Position numbers and translations under genes: made by a program. DNA of 64,000 nt from Ardenticatenaceae bacterium. GTDB lineage: Bacteria; Chloroflexota; Anaerolineae; Promineifilales; Promineifilaceae. The stretch spans positions 310,001 through 374,000 of the forward strand of contig JACKBX010000006.1 of assembly GCA_020634375.1 (NCBI GenBank), read 5' to 3'. The notes beneath the pieces are model-generated. The model saw only the letters and a program-made list of their open reading frames with translations, had not been told where the DNA came from and did no database searches. Of the stretch, positions 1 to 8,191 are shown piece by piece (the stretch's first letter is position 1; every line of letters begins with the position of its first letter).

Positions 1-132
1 GCGTATGCCAACCTGAACATGCCGGGATTGTTTGCGGCCGTTTTCGTCCTTACCATCCTCTCTACCTCACTTTATCAGGGTGTGATGCGGTTGGAGGGGC
101 GGTTGTCGTGGGAGGAGATTGGCGAGCAGTAA
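1..132 (+). CDS. ABC transporter permease, C-terminal fragment
   Basis: The frame is open from base 1 and ends with TAA at 130-132, giving the last 43 residues of a protein that starts outside the window. The fragment has a hydrophobic stretch (LFAAVFVLTILSTSLYQGVM) and a polar tail ending SWEEIGEQ, as in the last membrane helix of SsuC/ThiX-type permeases. The next gene is an NMT1/THI5-like binding lipoprotein, which supports this reading. The family assignment is by context, because too little sequence is present for a domain call. Confidence 0.6.
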   Translation, partial: AYANLNMPGLFAAVFVLTILSTSLYQGVMRLEGRLSWEEIGEQ

Positions 133-222
133 TCAGTAATCAGTATTCAGTAAGCAGTTTGCCGCTCACTGAATACTGATTACTGACTACTGAATACTGT
201 TTACTGACCACTGAATACTGAA
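127..222. repeat. CAGTAAT-unit hairpin repeat
   Basis: One arm has tandem 7-bp units (CAGTAAT, CAGTAAT, CAGTATT, CAGTAAG). After the spacer TTTGCCGCTC the complementary arm follows (CACTGAATACTGATTACTG and further ACTGAATACTG units). It fills the gap between the permease stop and the ribosome-binding site of the binding protein. Related copies lie at 9533-9585 and 12512-12590. Confidence 0.85.
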
Positions 223-238
223 AAAGGAGAAGAACACA

Positions 239-1207
239 ATGAAACGATACATATTAATCATTCTATTCTTATTGCTGGCTGGCTGCGCAAAGGAGCCGGA
301 GCCAATGACGATGACGTTTATGGCCGGGTTCAAGCCGCAGGCGAATTTGCCGTTTGTGGGCGTGTACGTGGCGCAGGAGAAGGGCTTTTTTGCCGACGAA
401 GGGCTGACGGTGGACATCCAGCACTCGGCGGGCGGGGGCGAGCATTTGCAACTGCTGGCCGCCGGTGAGGTGCAGGTGACGACGCAGGATGCGGCCGTGC
501 TGCTCAAACGTCGCGCTGATCCGGGGCTGCCGTTGGTCTCCATTGGCCTGATTGGGCAGCGCGGGCAGCAGGCGTTTGTCGCCCTGGCCGATTCCGGCAT
601 TGCCACGCCCGCCGATTGGGAAGGGCATCTGGTGGGCTTTAAGGGCACGCCGCCGCCGGATTTATTTGCCATTATGGAGGCAACTGGCGTCAATGAGGAT
701 GACGTGGAACTGGTGAATGTGGGCTTTGACCCGCGTGTGCTGGTGGAAGGGCTGGTGGATGTGTATCCGGTGTACAAATCAAATGAGCCGTTTACGCTGC
801 GCAGTTGGGGGTACGATTTGGTGCAGTGGGATGCGGCCGATTATGGCGTACCCACACTGGGGCTGACCTATGTGGCGACGGAGGAGCTAATCGCTGAGAA
901 CCCGGAGATGTTGGCGCGGTTTATGCGGGCGGCGATGCGCGGCATCGCTTACGCGCAGGAGAACCCGGACGAAGCGGTGCAGATCACGCTGAAATACGCC
1001 GAGGGCGCAGACCCAGAACTAATGCGCTTTATGCTGGATGCGGAATTGGCGGACTTTACCTCGCCGGTGACGGAGGCGAATGGGGTGGGTTGGCAAACAT
1101 CTGACCAATACCAGGCGCTGGCCGATATGCTGCTGACTTATGACGCCATCGCTGCGCCGGTGGATGTGTCGCAGGCGTTTACGAATCAGTTTTTGCAGCA
1201 GAAGTAG
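239..1207 (+). CDS. NMT1/THI5-like ABC transporter substrate-binding lipoprotein
   Basis: This 322-residue protein has a lipoprotein signal peptide with lipobox LAGC (Cys about residue 16), so it should be anchored outside the membrane and feed the upstream permease. The body has features of the NMT1/SsuA-like class: GVYVAQEKGFFADEGLTV near the start, a GGGEHLQLLAAGEVQV segment, and late helices ending AFTNQFL. Members bind thiamine precursors (formylaminopyrimidine), sulfonates or nitrate; the ligand cannot be read here. AAAAAGGAGAAG lies just upstream of the ATG. The repeat at 127-222 separates it from the permease, and a rho-independent terminator follows at 1240-1269. Confidence 0.85.
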   Translation: MKRYILIILFLLLAGCAKEPEPMTMTFMAGFKPQANLPFVGVYVAQEKGFFADEGLTVDIQHSAGGGEHLQLLAAGEVQVTTQDAAVLLKRRADPGLPLVSIGLIGQRGQQAFVALADSGIATPADWEGHLVGFKGTPPPDLFAIMEATGVNEDDVELVNVGFDPRVLVEGLVDVYPVYKSNEPFTLRSWGYDLVQWDAADYGVPTLGLTYVATEELIAENPEMLARFMRAAMRGIAYAQENPDEAVQITLKYAEGADPELMRFMLDAELADFTSPVTEANGVGWQTSDQYQALADMLLTYDAIAAPVDVSQAFTNQFLQQK

Positions 1208-1239
1208 GGCGTGAAACGTGAAACGTAAAACGTGAAAGG

Positions 1240-1269
1240 CCGGGTTTCTCTCAGGAACCCGGTTTTTTT
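1240..1269 (+). terminator. Rho-independent terminator
   Basis: Seven-base stem CCGGGTT / AACCCGG with a short loop, followed by seven T residues. It sits 33 bases after the binding-protein stop codon, directly after a single-arm CGTGAAA repeat (1211-1238). Confidence 0.85.
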
Positions 1270-1303
1270 GCGGCTGGTGATTGGCTTCTGCCAGTAGGGC
1301 GGA

Positions 1304-1391
1304 GATGAGAAGCCAGTAGGATGATGATGAGAAGCCAGTAGGATGATGATGAGAAGCCAGTGGGACGGAGACAAGACGCCAGTGAGATGCC
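1304..1391. repeat. 22-bp tandem repeat, four units
   Basis: Units of 22 bp start at 1304, 1326, 1348 and 1370. The first two are identical (GATGAGAAGCCAGTAGGATGAT), the third is close and the fourth is degenerate. An inverted TGGCTTCT lies just before the array (1282-1289). It sits between the terminator and ruvB, and I see no ORF in it. Confidence 0.85.
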
Positions 1392-1462
1392 ACAGATTAT
1401 TTGTAGGTCTCTTGCAACGTTATCTTATGCGTCATGTCTCATCATGACGTATAATCGCCGTG

Positions 1463-2506
1463 ATGAGTGACAAAATCCCGCCCAAACGACAAATTTCCCC
1501 CCAAACACAATCGGAAGATACCCGTCTTGCCGGTGTGCTGCGGCCGCAGCGATTGGTTGAATTCACTGGACAAGAGAAGATGAAGGCCAATCTTGCCATT
1601 TTGATTGAGGCGGCGCAGGCGCGGCAGGAGCCGCTTGACCACATCCTCTTTCATGGCCCGCCCGGTTTGGGCAAAACAACCCTGGCGCATGTGGTTGCCA
1701 ATGAGATGAATGTGAATGTGCGCATTACGGCCGGCCCGGCCATTGAACGGGCGGGTGATTTGGCGGCGATTTTGACGAATATGCGTGCCGGGGACATTTT
1801 GTTTATTGATGAGGTGCATCGGCTGGGGCGGGCGGTGGAGGAGATTTTGTATCCGGCAATGGAAGATTTTGTGCTGGATATTGTGGTGGGGAAGGGGCCG
1901 GGCGCGAAAAATGTGCGCCTGAAGCTGCCCAAATTTACGGTGATTGGGGCGACGACGCGGTTGGCGTTGATTACGGCACCGCTGCGGGCGCGGTTTGGTG
2001 CGGCCTATCGCATGGACTTTTATGAGTTACCGGCGATGGAGCATATTGTCACGCGGGGTGCGGGAATTTTGGGCGTGCCCATTATGCCGGAAGGAGCGAC
2101 GGAGATTGCGCGGCGGGCGCGGGGGACGCCGCGTGTGGCGCTGCGTCTGCTGCGCCGTGTGCGCGATTATGCGCAGGTGCGGGCGGAGGGGGAGATTACA
2201 CAGGAAACGGCCGTTGCCGCCCTCAACCTCCTAGAAATTGACCCATTGGGATTGGATGAACTAGACCGCCGCGTGCTGCGAGCCATCATCGAGAAATTTG
2301 GCGGCGGCCCGGTAGGGCTAGAAACCATTGGCGCATCCATCAGCGAGGAGCCGGACACCATTATGGATGTGGTGGAACCGTATTTATTGCAATTGGGCTT
2401 TTTGGAGCGCACGCCACGCGGCCGTGTGGCGACGCCGCACGCTTACAAACATTTGGGAATTGACTATACGCCTAATACTACCCCCCAACAGGGTAAATTG
2501 TTTTGA
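1463..2506 (+). CDS. ruvB: Holliday junction branch-migration helicase RuvB
   Basis: AAA+ motor that, with RuvA, drives branch migration of Holliday junctions. Walker A GPPGLGKT is near residues 65-72 and Walker B LFIDEVHR near 113-120. Sensor-type GATTRLALITAPLRARFG follows, and the C-terminal winged-helix domain includes GLETIGASISEEPDTIMDVVEPYLLQ (arginine-rich DNA-contact region further on). The length (347 aa) is normal. An in-frame GTG immediately precedes the chosen ATG, so the start could be 1460. No ruvA or ruvC is adjacent; DUF2905 follows, as it often does near ruvB. Confidence 0.97.
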   Translation: MSDKIPPKRQISPQTQSEDTRLAGVLRPQRLVEFTGQEKMKANLAILIEAAQARQEPLDHILFHGPPGLGKTTLAHVVANEMNVNVRITAGPAIERAGDLAAILTNMRAGDILFIDEVHRLGRAVEEILYPAMEDFVLDIVVGKGPGAKNVRLKLPKFTVIGATTRLALITAPLRARFGAAYRMDFYELPAMEHIVTRGAGILGVPIMPEGATEIARRARGTPRVALRLLRRVRDYAQVRAEGEITQETAVAALNLLEIDPLGLDELDRRVLRAIIEKFGGGPVGLETIGASISEEPDTIMDVVEPYLLQLGFLERTPRGRVATPHAYKHLGIDYTPNTTPQQGKLF

Positions 2507-2507
2507 G

Positions 2508-2578
2508 TGTAGAGTGCAGAGATAAAGATAGAGAAAAGTTCTCCACTCTATCTCTCGACTCTATCTCTATCTAATTCA
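2508..2578. repeat. AGAGATA-unit hairpin repeat
   Basis: The left arm is AGTGTAGAGTGCAGAGATAAAGATAGAG-like; the right arm is CTCCACTCTATCTCTCGACTCTATCTCTATC-like. Together they form an imperfect hairpin filling the whole ruvB-DUF2905 gap. A sister element sits at 5516-5573. Confidence 0.75.
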
Positions 2579-2579
2579 G

Positions 2580-2810
2580 ATGATAGAATTTGGTCGTTTG
2601 CTCATTATTATTGGACTGGTGATTGTGTTGGCGGGTGTGCTGGTGCTGGTGGCCGCTCGCTTTTTCCCCTGGCTGGGTCATTTGCCCGGCGACATCCGCA
2701 TTGAGACGGAAAAGGTGAAGCTCTTTTTCCCGCTGGCGACTATGTTGTTGGTGAGCTTGCTGGGGTCTGTGCTGCTGAATGTGGTGCTGCGTATTTTTCA
2801 CAAGAATTAA
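2580..2810 (+). CDS. DUF2905 family small membrane protein
   Basis: This 76-residue protein has two transmembrane helices (about 6-27 and 48-70) joined by a conserved loop (FPWLGHLPGDIRIETEKVKLFFPLA) that is diagnostic for DUF2905. The function of the family is unknown; it is commonly found beside ruvB and queA, as here. The start ATG lies directly after the repeat at 2508-2578, and no strong Shine-Dalgarno is visible. Transcription probably comes from the ruvB side, ending at the hairpin at 2813-2873. Confidence 0.9.
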   Translation: MIEFGRLLIIIGLVIVLAGVLVLVAARFFPWLGHLPGDIRIETEKVKLFFPLATMLLVSLLGSVLLNVVLRIFHKN

Positions 2811-2812
2811 CC

Positions 2813-2873
2813 GCAAAGAACGCAAAGGGCGCAAAGAATAAGAGAAAAACTTTGCGCCCTTTGCGTTCTTTGC
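2813..2873. terminator. 24-bp perfect hairpin between convergent genes (GCAAAGA-unit repeat)
   Basis: The left arm 2813-2836 and right arm 2850-2873 are perfect complements over 24 bp, with a 13-base A-rich loop. The arms are built from GCAAAGA / CGCAAAGG / GCGCAAAG units. It lies between the stop codons of two convergent genes, so it could work as a bidirectional terminator. It has the same architecture as the other hairpin families in the window. Confidence 0.85.
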
Positions 2874-2888
2874 AGTTTAACTTTGTTT

Positions 2889-4394
2889 TTACAGTCCGTA
2901 CAACTCGCTAAATTTGACTGTAGCGTAGCGCATGAATGCCGCTGAACTGAGGGGCTGCCCGGTGACGCGCTGTACCAGTTCGCCAGGGGTGAATTTACGG
3001 CCGTGCTGGTGAATATTCTCGCGCAGCCAACTGAGCAAAGCGGTGGTTTTGCCCTGTGCCATTTCATCAGCAATTTCGGGGTGTTGGGCGACGGCCGTTT
3101 CATAAAACTGTGCCGCATACAAATTCCCCAACGCATACGTCGGGAAATAGCCAAAACCGGGTCGCGTCCAATGCACATCTTGCAGACAGCCCTGCGAATC
3201 CGTTGGCGGTACAACCCCCAGCAGTTCCTTCATTTTGTCATTCCATGCTGTTGGTAAATCTGCTGGAAGCAGGTCGCCGTTCAACATGGCCTGTTCTAAT
3301 TCAAAGCGCAAAATAATATGGAAATTGTAGGTCAGTTCATCCGCTTCCACGCGAATGTACGATGGTTGAGCCTTATTGACCGCCCGATAAAATGCCTCGG
3401 CGGTGTGCCCGCCTAATTGTGTTGGGAACATCTCTTGCAGTTTAGGGAAATGTGCCTGCCAAAAGCCTCGGCTGCGCCCCACAATATTTTCAATCATCCG
3501 TGATTGCGATTCGTGGATGCCTAACGATGTGCCGCGTGCCAACGGCGTGCGATACAGGTCAGGGTGTGTGCCTTGCTCATACATGGCATGACCAGATTCA
3601 TGCAAGCCGCCAAATACGGCCGGATTCAAGAAGTCAGGATACCAGCGCGTGGTAATACGGGCGTCGTCTCGTGTGAAACTGGTTGCGAAGGGGTGAACGA
3701 CCGTCCCCAGGTGACCGCGTTCGTAATCGTAGCCCACAGCGGCGGTAATGTGGCGCACGAATGCCTTTTGCTTCTCGGTGTCAAACGGCTGGTGTACCAG
3801 CGAATCATCCACCGCATCATTCCTGGCCTCGACTGCCTGGCGCAGCGGTACAAGTTCTTCTTTTACGCCAGCAAAGATGGAGCGTACATCGGCCGTTTTC
3901 ATGCCCGTTTCGTATTTGTCCAGCAGTGCGTCATATGCCTCGTCTTCATAGCCATACATTTCGGCCAAATCCTGGCACAATTCTACAACCTGCTCCAGCC
4001 AGGGTTGGAATTCAGCGAAATTGTTCTCTGCCCGCGCTTTTACCCAGGCCGGACGTGCCTGCCCGCTGACTTCAGAGGCGTGTTTGACGTACTCCGGTGT
4101 GAGTTTGCGCTCGTTAGCATAATGGCGCTGCAAATACCGCAGCAGGCTTGCTTCGTTGCTGTCGTAGGGATACTCCTTGACTTCTTCTGCGGCGGCTTCA
4201 ATCAATTCGCCCATTTCATCGGAGACAAAGAGGTTGTATGACAACTGGCGCAGGGTTGTCATTTGGTCAATACGTGCTCGAATTCCCTTAGGGGGCATGT
4301 TGGTTTCTCGATCCCAGCTTAGTACGCCCATAGCTTTATCAATGTCGTGAATTTGATGTACTTTTTCTAACAAAGTTTCATATTTTGTGGTCAT
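2889..4394 (-). CDS. M32 family metallocarboxypeptidase
   Basis: Zinc carboxypeptidase related to Thermus Taq carboxypeptidase 1; it removes C-terminal residues from peptides, probably in the cytoplasm. The HEXXH zinc motif is seen in GLHESGHAMYEQG, with the third ligand in GIHESQSRMIENIVGRS. The 501-residue length is typical. The family start YETLLEKVHQIHDIDKAMGV is present, so the ATG is well placed; AGGAGTAATC precedes it. A short palindrome (4416-4431) lies upstream. The gene is the last on its strand before the hairpin at 2813-2873. Confidence 0.95.
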   Translation of the reverse strand: MTTKYETLLEKVHQIHDIDKAMGVLSWDRETNMPPKGIRARIDQMTTLRQLSYNLFVSDEMGELIEAAAEEVKEYPYDSNEASLLRYLQRHYANERKLTPEYVKHASEVSGQARPAWVKARAENNFAEFQPWLEQVVELCQDLAEMYGYEDEAYDALLDKYETGMKTADVRSIFAGVKEELVPLRQAVEARNDAVDDSLVHQPFDTEKQKAFVRHITAAVGYDYERGHLGTVVHPFATSFTRDDARITTRWYPDFLNPAVFGGLHESGHAMYEQGTHPDLYRTPLARGTSLGIHESQSRMIENIVGRSRGFWQAHFPKLQEMFPTQLGGHTAEAFYRAVNKAQPSYIRVEADELTYNFHIILRFELEQAMLNGDLLPADLPTAWNDKMKELLGVVPPTDSQGCLQDVHWTRPGFGYFPTYALGNLYAAQFYETAVAQHPEIADEMAQGKTTALLSWLRENIHQHGRKFTPGELVQRVTGQPLSSAAFMRYATVKFSELYGL

Positions 4395-4415
4395 GATTAC
4401 TCCTAGCTTGCGCGG

Positions 4416-4431
4416 TTAGACGATTGTCTAA
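4416..4431. promoter_or_regulatory. Perfect inverted repeat TTAGAC-N4-GTCTAA upstream of the M32 gene
   Basis: The sequence TTAGACGATTGTCTAA lies 22 bases upstream of the carboxypeptidase start, between start codon and likely promoter. A partial third copy of the half-site (TAGACG) follows. The size and symmetry fit a small dimeric repressor site; this is inferred from position and symmetry only. Confidence 0.4.
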
Positions 4432-4520
4432 TAGACGTGTGGACGTATTTTTATCCGAAAGTTGAGTGGATAGCAAGGTATTTGTACATGATGGGTTTCT
4501 GTTCGCGCATTATGTGCAAA

Positions 4521-5504
4521 TTACATCACGTATGTTCTCAGTAAGGTGGCGGATGTTGCTGCTTGTACGGTGAAGGGGCCAAGGGCGGCAGGCAGCAAGG
4601 TGAAGGAGATGGCAGGGAGGGGAGTGTGGTTGAGCACGGCCGTTCCTGCCACACAGCCCCATATTTCAAAGGTACGGCCGTCGCATACCCCATGCCATTC
4701 ACTGCCAGCAGCCATTTCTACCCGCTCCGTCACAAAATAGCGATTGGCACACAACCGAAACTGCTTGACGCCTTCCTCGTCGCTGACTAGTTCTGGTTGG
4801 CACAATGATGGTTCTACTTGAGCAAAGTTGATCACATCCAGTGCTTTGTCAACATGCAGCGGGCGCGGTTTACCCGTCGTCTTTCGATTCCAATCGTACA
4901 CGCGGTACGTGGTGTTTGAGTTTTGTTGAATTTCGGCAATGACTGTGCCGCCGAGGATGGCGTGCAGTGTGCCCGCAGGTACACAAACGACATCGCCAGT
5001 ACGGACGGAGACGCGATGCAAATAGGGTTCCAGCTTGCCATCGGCAATAGCTTGACGGAACTTGTCGGGGGTTGTGCCTTCCGTTACGCCGTAAATAATG
5101 GCGGCATCTGGCTGGGCGTGCAGCACCACCCACATTTCTGACTTGCCGAGTTCGTTGCTTTCATGCTTTTGTGCATAATCATCATTGGGATGAACTTGCA
5201 CAGAAAGGTTTTGTTGTGCATCCAATAGCTTGATCAGCAAAGGGAATTTGCCGCGCTCTTGTGCCCATTGGCTGTTTGTGCCTAGCAGTTCCAGGCCAAG
5301 TTGTTGGTGGACTTGGGGGAGGGTTTGGTTAGCGAAACGGCCGTTCCGCACAACAGAAGCCCCATCAGGATGTGCTGCGATCTCCCAACTTTCGGCAATA
5401 ATGCCTAGTGGCAGTGTCCGGTCAAATAACAATTCCAAATTGCGCCCACCCCATACATAATCCTTCAAAACCGGGCTAAACAAGAGGGGATACAAATCGT
5501 TCAT
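4521..5504 (-). CDS. manA: Mannose-6-phosphate isomerase, class I
   Basis: Interconverts mannose 6-phosphate and fructose 6-phosphate. A cupin-type zinc site is visible in LSVQVHPNDDYAQKHE, with the later VPAGTLHAILGGTVIAEIQQNSNTTYRVYDW segment typical of the short bacterial type I enzymes (327 aa). The N-terminal KDYVWGGRNLE motif fixes the start region. Next to glgB it suggests a carbohydrate-storage or nucleotide-sugar role. The gap to glgB holds only an AGAGCTA-type hairpin (5516-5573), so the two may be cotranscribed (glgB first). Confidence 0.93.
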   Translation of the reverse strand: MNDLYPLLFSPVLKDYVWGGRNLELLFDRTLPLGIIAESWEIAAHPDGASVVRNGRFANQTLPQVHQQLGLELLGTNSQWAQERGKFPLLIKLLDAQQNLSVQVHPNDDYAQKHESNELGKSEMWVVLHAQPDAAIIYGVTEGTTPDKFRQAIADGKLEPYLHRVSVRTGDVVCVPAGTLHAILGGTVIAEIQQNSNTTYRVYDWNRKTTGKPRPLHVDKALDVINFAQVEPSLCQPELVSDEEGVKQFRLCANRYFVTERVEMAAGSEWHGVCDGRTFEIWGCVAGTAVLNHTPLPAISFTLLPAALGPFTVQAATSATLLRTYVM

Positions 5505-5515
5505 AGTTAGGAAAG

Positions 5516-5573
5516 GATAGAGTGTAGAGCTAGAGGAAGAGAAGGCTACCCTCTAGCTCTTGCTCTAGCTTCT
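5516..5573. repeat. AGAGCTA-unit hairpin repeat overlapping the glgB stop
   Basis: The left arm GTGTAGAGCTAGAGGAAGAG pairs with CTCTAGCTCTTGCTCTAGCT. The glgB stop codon (TAG, complement of 5565-5567) lies inside the right arm. Related in design to 2508-2578. Confidence 0.75.
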
Positions 5574-7766
5574 TTTAAGGTAGACAATGCCGAGCGGCGG
5601 CAGCGTCAGGCGGATGGAATGCGGTTGTTCTTGCCAGGCTGTTGGCTCGCTGGTCATCGGTTCACTGTTCACAATGCCTGTGCCGCCGTACTGTTGGGCA
5701 TCGCTGTTCAAGATTTCTCTGTAATCTCCAGCTTTGGGAACGCCCAGACGGTAATCGTCGCGCACGACCGGTGTGAAATTGCAAACAACCAGAACCTGTT
5801 CGCCGCTGCTGGGGGCAATACGCGCAAAGGCTAAAATACTGCGCTGCCCATCGCGGAAATCAATCCACTGGAACCCTTCCCAGGAATTATCTTCTTCGTG
5901 TAATGCGGCTTCATTAGCGTAAAGGTGGTTCAATTCCTTCATCAATAGTTGCAAGCCCTGATGTTTGTCGTCCTGTTCCAGCAAGTGCCAATCCAAACTG
6001 CGTGCTTCGCTCCACTCGCGCCATTGGCCGAATTCGCTGCCCATAAACAGCAGCTTCTTGCCGGGATGTGCCCATTGATAGCCGTACAACAGGCGCAGAT
6101 TAGCGAATTTTTGCCATAAATCGCCGGGCATTTTGTCTAACATGCTTCGTTTGAGGTGGACAACTTCATCATGGGAGAAGGGCAGCATGAAGTTTTCGCT
6201 GAAGGCGTAGAGCAGGGAGAAGGTAAGTGTGCCCTGGTGATAGGCGCGATGCACGGGCTCGTTGCTCATGTAGCGTAGGGTGTCGTGCATCCAGCCCATG
6301 TTCCATTTGTAATTGAAGCCCAGCCCGCCGTTGCTGGGCGGTTTGGTGACACTGCCCCAGGCGGTGGACTCCTCGGCGATGGTAATCACGTCGGGGTAGA
6401 GTTCGTGCAGGCGGTCGTTGAAGGCGCGGATGAATTCGATGGCTTCCAGATTTTCGCGGCCACCGTAGCGATTGGCGACCCATTCGCCTGATTCGCGGGA
6501 GAAGTCGAGGTAGAGCATGGAGGCTACAGCGTCCACGCGCAGGCCGTCAATGTGGTATTTGTCGGCCCAAAAGATGGCGTTGCTGATGAGGAATTGGCGT
6601 ACTTCGTAACGGCCGTAATTAAAAATCAATGTTCCCCAATCCGGGTGTGCCCCCTTGCGTGGGTCGGAATGTTCGTAAAGGTGTGTGCCATCAAAAAAAC
6701 TGAGGCCGTGCTGGTCGGTGGGGAAGTGCGCGGGGACCCAGTCCAATATGACGCCGATGCCTGCTTGATGGCAGGCATCTACAAAATACATGAAATCTTC
6801 TGGCGTACCAAAGCGGCTGGTAGGTGCAAAATACCCCGTGACCTGATAGCCCCACGAACCATCAAAAGGATGTTCGGCGACAGGCAGTAGTTCAATGTGC
6901 GTATAGCCCATCTCTTTGACGTAGGAGACGAGTTGATCCGCCATATCGCGGTAGGTTAGCCATCCCCATCCATCGCCATCTGGTTTGAGTTTCCAGGAGC
7001 CAAGATGCACTTCATAAACGCTGATAGGGGCATTTAGTCCCTGAAGTGCAGACCGCTGCGTTAGCCAATCTGCGTCTTGCCATTGGTATTTGTTGATGTC
7101 CCAGACTATGGAGGCGGTGTTAGGACGCATTTCGCTGAAGAAGCCCACCGGGTCGGTTTTTGTGACCATGTAGTCTTGATAGCGGGTTTTGATTTCGTAT
7201 TTGTATAGTTCGCCTTCGCCGAGGCCGGGAATGAAGAGTTCCCATATGCCGCTGTTGTGGTAGAAGCGCATAGGATGGCGACGGCCGTCCCAATTGTTGA
7301 AATTGCCTACTACGCTGACGCGCAAGGCGCTGGGCGCCCACACGGCAAAACGGACACCGGTACGGCCGTTCACTTCAGCCAGGTGTGCCCCCATGCGCTC
7401 ATACACATGCAAATGTGTGCCCTGAGCTAACAAGTATTCGTCAAAATCTGTGAGCAGCGGCGGAAAAGAATAGGGGTCATCTGCTTCATATGTCATCCCG
7501 TCATGCGTGGTCACGCGCAAGCGATAATCTAGTGGCAATGTCCGCCCCGGCAAAATTACCTCATAGAAACCGTTAGGATGTACTCGCTGCATGTCCGCCG
7601 GCTCGCCATCCAGCAAAACTTGTACCTGTGCAGCATGGGGCAAAAAAGCGCGAACGACAGCATTTTCTTCATAAGGGTGAGGGCCAAGCACGGCAAAAGG
7701 ATTGCCGTGGTATCCATTAACGATGGCTGTCAATTCTTCAGCCGAAATTGTTGGTGAGATAGTCAT
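5565..7766 (-). CDS. glgB: 1,4-alpha-glucan branching enzyme
   Basis: GH13 enzyme that forms alpha-1,6 branches in glycogen (cytoplasm). Two N-terminal CBM48-type modules occupy about residues 10-210 (NPFAVLGPH at the start). The catalytic barrel carries the nucleophile Asp in DGLRVDAVASMLYLDFSR, the acid Glu in ITIAEESTAW and the transition-state Asp in FSHDEVVHLK. The all-beta C-terminal domain ends LPPLGIVYLKRS. Length 733 aa is normal. The ATG is preceded by AGGAGCATGACTAC-like sequence. The last codons and stop lie in the repeat at 5516-5573. Confidence 0.97.
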   Translation of the reverse strand: MTISPTISAEELTAIVNGYHGNPFAVLGPHPYEENAVVRAFLPHAAQVQVLLDGEPADMQRVHPNGFYEVILPGRTLPLDYRLRVTTHDGMTYEADDPYSFPPLLTDFDEYLLAQGTHLHVYERMGAHLAEVNGRTGVRFAVWAPSALRVSVVGNFNNWDGRRHPMRFYHNSGIWELFIPGLGEGELYKYEIKTRYQDYMVTKTDPVGFFSEMRPNTASIVWDINKYQWQDADWLTQRSALQGLNAPISVYEVHLGSWKLKPDGDGWGWLTYRDMADQLVSYVKEMGYTHIELLPVAEHPFDGSWGYQVTGYFAPTSRFGTPEDFMYFVDACHQAGIGVILDWVPAHFPTDQHGLSFFDGTHLYEHSDPRKGAHPDWGTLIFNYGRYEVRQFLISNAIFWADKYHIDGLRVDAVASMLYLDFSRESGEWVANRYGGRENLEAIEFIRAFNDRLHELYPDVITIAEESTAWGSVTKPPSNGGLGFNYKWNMGWMHDTLRYMSNEPVHRAYHQGTLTFSLLYAFSENFMLPFSHDEVVHLKRSMLDKMPGDLWQKFANLRLLYGYQWAHPGKKLLFMGSEFGQWREWSEARSLDWHLLEQDDKHQGLQLLMKELNHLYANEAALHEEDNSWEGFQWIDFRDGQRSILAFARIAPSSGEQVLVVCNFTPVVRDDYRLGVPKAGDYREILNSDAQQYGGTGIVNSEPMTSEPTAWQEQPHSIRLTLPPLGIVYLKRS

Positions 7767-7910
7767 GTAGTCATGCTCCTGCTAATTGGGAAGGAAAGGA
7801 ACTTTTGCCTAACGATAGCAAATCAGGGCAGAAAATCAAGCCATACCCGGCGAAGTCTACCATTCTTCCGAATTTACGAGATGAAAAATGAGTGACGCGA
7901 AGGAAAAAGG

Positions 7911-7952
7911 AAAAACGACCGTTCTCAATTTCTATATTGAATAACGGCCGTT
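7911..7952 (-). terminator. Terminator of the tRNA-Gly transcript, built from two ACGGCCGT-type palindromes
   Basis: On the minus strand AACGGCCGTT and AACGGTCGTT pair over 10 bp (one G-U). The stem continues with TCAAT/ATTGA and is followed by TTTTT. It starts 43 bases after the tRNA 3' end. The arms match the ACGGCCGT element scattered through the window. Confidence 0.65.
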
Positions 7953-7994
7953 CTCAGCTCAGAATGTAATGGGTTTGTAATGATTGTCTTTGAA

Positions 7995-8065
7995 AGCGGC
8001 TATCGGGACTCGAACCCGAGATAACAGCTTGGGAAGCTGCTGTGTTACCGCTACACCATAGCCGC
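7995..8065 (-). tRNA. tRNA-Gly(CCC)
   Basis: Read on the minus strand it has a 7-bp acceptor stem GCGGCTA / TAGCCGC, a D arm TGGTGTAGCGGTAACACA, an anticodon arm GCAGC-TTCCCAA-GCTGT and a T arm with GGTTCGAGTCC. The loop places CCC at 34-36, reading GGG glycine codons. No CCA is encoded, and the discriminator base is T. A terminator-like hairpin follows at 7911-7952. Confidence 0.93.
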
Positions 8066-8191
8066 AGGAAGTGTCCGAATTATAGTCATCACAAAAACTC
8101 ATGTCAAATCTCGTTTGCATGTTTCAAGATTTGCCCTTTGCACTTAACGTTACGTTTCACGCATCAGGTTTCACTGTGATAAAATTACCCC

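Noticed and set aside
1463..2506. A complete ruvABC operon
   Set aside because: Only ruvB is present; the neighbours are DUF2905 and an unrelated binding protein.
3564..4241. A 225-residue plus-strand reading frame opposite the M32 gene
   Set aside because: It is a shadow of a clear M32 carboxypeptidase gene and resembles no protein family.
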